The translations under genes and the position numbers were made by a program. A stretch of 7,902 nt of DNA from Acholeplasmataceae bacterium (GTDB taxonomy: Bacteria; Bacillota; Negativicutes; Acidaminococcales; Acidaminococcaceae), in NCBI GenBank assembly GCA_012719555.1, contig JAAYAE010000097.1:1-7902 (forward strand). The letters are read 5' to 3'. The notes beneath the pieces are model-generated. The model saw only the letters and a program-made list of their open reading frames with translations. It had not been told where the DNA came from and made no database searches. Shown piece by piece: positions 6,707 through 7,902 of the stretch (position 1 is its first letter; each line of letters begins with the position of its first letter).

Positions 6707-7318
6707 ATGAACCGTAAGAAATTGGGAATTATGGGTGGGACTTTTGATCCTATACATAATGGTCACTTGGCTACTGTGGAATTTGTGCGCAGGAAATTAG
6801 GCATAGAAAAAGTATTGTTTATCCCTGCTTATGTGGCTCCGCATAAAATTGGCGGAGAATTTGCCCCGGTTCAGGACCGTTATAAAATGACAGAACTGGC
6901 AATAGACGGCAATCCTTACTGGGAACTTTCTGATATAGAATTGCAGCGCGAAGGGGTGTCTTATACTTACGATACAGTTGTGGCTTTAAAGGAACAATAT
7001 GGTAAAGACTACGACCTTTTCTTTATTGTTGGTGCGGATTCTGTTGCTGAACTAGCTTCATGGCATAGAGTACGCGAAATAATGCAGTTTTGCACCTTTG
7101 TAGCGGCTACTAGGCCTGGATTTGCTCTCACCGTTGACAAGGTCATCGAAACTTTTGGAGAGCTAGGTAAGAAAAGAATTCTCTGGGTTGATACCCCGGA
7201 AGTAGATATTTCTTCCACAGAAATAAGAGAACGTGTTAAAATAGGGCATCCTATTAACGAATTGGTGCCTCAGGCAGTAGCGGAGTATATTCAACAGAAA
7301 GACCTCTACCGCCGGTAG
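6707..7318 (+). CDS. nadD: Nicotinate-nucleotide adenylyltransferase
   Basis: Transfers AMP from ATP to nicotinate mononucleotide to form deamido-NAD, an essential cytoplasmic step of NAD synthesis. It has 203 residues, in the normal range for NadD. The nucleotidyltransferase fold is marked by GGTFDPIHNGH (10-20, the (H/T)xGH motif), APHK (44-47), SYTYDT (85-90), IVGADS (107-112), the substrate-site SWH (118-120) and the C-terminal ISSTEIR (168-174). The ATG at 6707 follows GAGAGGA (around 6692-6698). In many Bacillota nadD sits between proA or obg and yqeK, so the exporter module appears to be an insertion into that order. The last codons and the stop form part of a strong hairpin. Without its own visible promoter, it may depend on readthrough from the exporter unit or on a promoter inside it. 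Confidence 0.97.
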   Translation: MNRKKLGIMGGTFDPIHNGHLATVEFVRRKLGIEKVLFIPAYVAPHKIGGEFAPVQDRYKMTELAIDGNPYWELSDIELQREGVSYTYDTVVALKEQYGKDYDLFFIVGADSVAELASWHRVREIMQFCTFVAATRPGFALTVDKVIETFGELGKKRILWVDTPEVDISSTEIRERVKIGHPINELVPQAVAEYIQQKDLYRR

Positions 7319-7340
7319 TGGTTTTTCTGTTTTATTTTTT
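7296..7340 (+). terminator. Hairpin plus T-rich tail overlapping the nadD stop
   Basis: AGAAAGACC (7296-7304) pairs with GGTTTTTCT (7320-7328). After one T-T mismatch, CTACC (7306-7310) pairs with GGTAG (7314-7318) around a GCC loop, giving 14 pairs with one G-U. TTTTATTTTTT (7330-7340) follows. This has the form of an intrinsic terminator, but the yqeK ribosome site GAAAGGAG (7341-7348) begins directly after it. It may be a partial terminator that lowers yqeK relative to nadD, or a 3'-end/processing signal. The nadD stop codon TAG (7316-7318) lies in the stem, so translating ribosomes would open it. Confidence 0.6.
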
Positions 7341-7357
7341 GAAAGGAGCCAAAGAAC

Positions 7358-7902
7358 ATGGAATTTACAGAAATGAAGGAGCTATTAAAGGCATCTTTGC
7401 CCAGTAAAAGATATGAACACTCAATAGCTGTTTATAAAACTGCTAGAGAATTTGCTTTGGCTCACGGCGTAAACGTGAAAAAAGCAGAAATATCAGCGCT
7501 TTTACATGATTGCGGACGAGAGATACCAAGCCGCGAAAATTTGGACAAAGTAGCAGAATTAGGAATTGAAATAGATGATGTGGAAAGTAACCAACCGATT
7601 TTATTGCATGCCAAACTAGGTGTTTATTATGCAAAGAATAAATATGGGGTTACGGACAAAGAAATTTTAGAAGGCATCTTGTATCATACTACCGGCGCAC
7701 CACATATGAGCAAGTTAGCAATGGTGGTATATTTAGCTGATTTACTGGAACCTACAAGAAGTTTTCCCGGTATTGAAGAAATGTATAATTTAGCAAAAAT
7801 TGATTTGGAAAAAGCCATGTTTAAAGCTTACGCTCAGACTATCCGCTATTTATTGGAATATGATTTATTAATTCATCCAAGCTGTATTGCAGGGTATAAT
7901 GA
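7358..7902 (+). CDS. yqeK: HD-domain Ap4A hydrolase YqeK, 3' end missing
   Basis: Symmetrical bis(5'-nucleosyl)-tetraphosphatase of the YqeK type, an HD-superfamily metal enzyme that splits the stress nucleotide Ap4A into two ADP. It starts at ATG 7358 after GAAAGGAG (7341-7348) and is open for 181 codons to the window edge, ending in the partial codon GA. The metal-site motifs are in order: RYEHS (18-22), LLHDCGRE (48-55), LLHAKLG (82-88), YHTTG (108-112) and YLADLLEP (124-131). The usual family length is about 190 residues, so only a few codons should be missing. The place directly after nadD is the conserved Bacillota arrangement, usually followed by rsfS-type genes outside this window. 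The gene is easily missed because it has no stop inside the window. Confidence 0.94.
   Translation, partial: MEFTEMKELLKASLPSKRYEHSIAVYKTAREFALAHGVNVKKAEISALLHDCGREIPSRENLDKVAELGIEIDDVESNQPILLHAKLGVYYAKNKYGVTDKEILEGILYHTTGAPHMSKLAMVVYLADLLEPTRSFPGIEEMYNLAKIDLEKAMFKAYAQTIRYLLEYDLLIHPSCIAGYN

Overview
The window carries a tightly packed, all-plus-strand bacterial gene cluster. The order obg - proB - proA - [three-gene ABC exporter module + small membrane protein] - nadD - yqeK is a typical Bacillota (Firmicutes) housekeeping neighbourhood. The DNA is AT-rich by eye, codons ending in A/T are common, Shine-Dalgarno sites are strong (AGGAGGG before proA, AAGGAG before the ATPase and yqeK), and GTG is used as a start. 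The adaptor/ATPase/permease set would fit a diderm lineage such as Negativicutes (MacAB-like) but also monoderm bacilli and clostridia (YknXYZ-like). I therefore do not name a genus.

Layout. 1-905 is the 3' part of the ribosome-associated GTPase gene obg, cut by the window edge. 922-2046 (proB) and 2113-3366 (proA) encode the first two enzymes of proline synthesis from glutamate; proB follows obg by only 16 bases. A long A/T-flanked hairpin at 3371-3419 ends this unit. A second unit then encodes a membrane-anchored HlyD/MacA-type adaptor (about 3487-4587), an ABC ATPase (4604-5284), a MacB/FtsX-type permease (5291-6505) and, overlapping it by 8 bases, an unrecognised 64-residue single-span membrane protein (6498-6692). 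nadD (6707-7318) follows at once, then a strong hairpin with a T-rich tail (7296-7340) that overlaps the nadD stop codon, then yqeK (7358 to the window end, incomplete).

The most notable finding is in the ABC ATPase. The reading frame is interrupted by a single in-frame TAA at 5144-5146, and the same frame then continues undamaged for 45 codons through the switch-histidine motif to a natural stop at 5284. As written, the protein would lack its H-loop and C-terminus, so the exporter is predicted to be non-functional unless this is a sequencing error, a very recent nonsense mutation, or is suppressed. The adaptor, permease and small membrane gene around it look intact.

I see no transposon, CRISPR array, tRNA/rRNA gene or clearly novel defence or biosynthetic system. 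Apart from the broken ATPase, the unnamed small membrane protein and the hairpin between nadD and yqeK, this is ordinary core-genome content.
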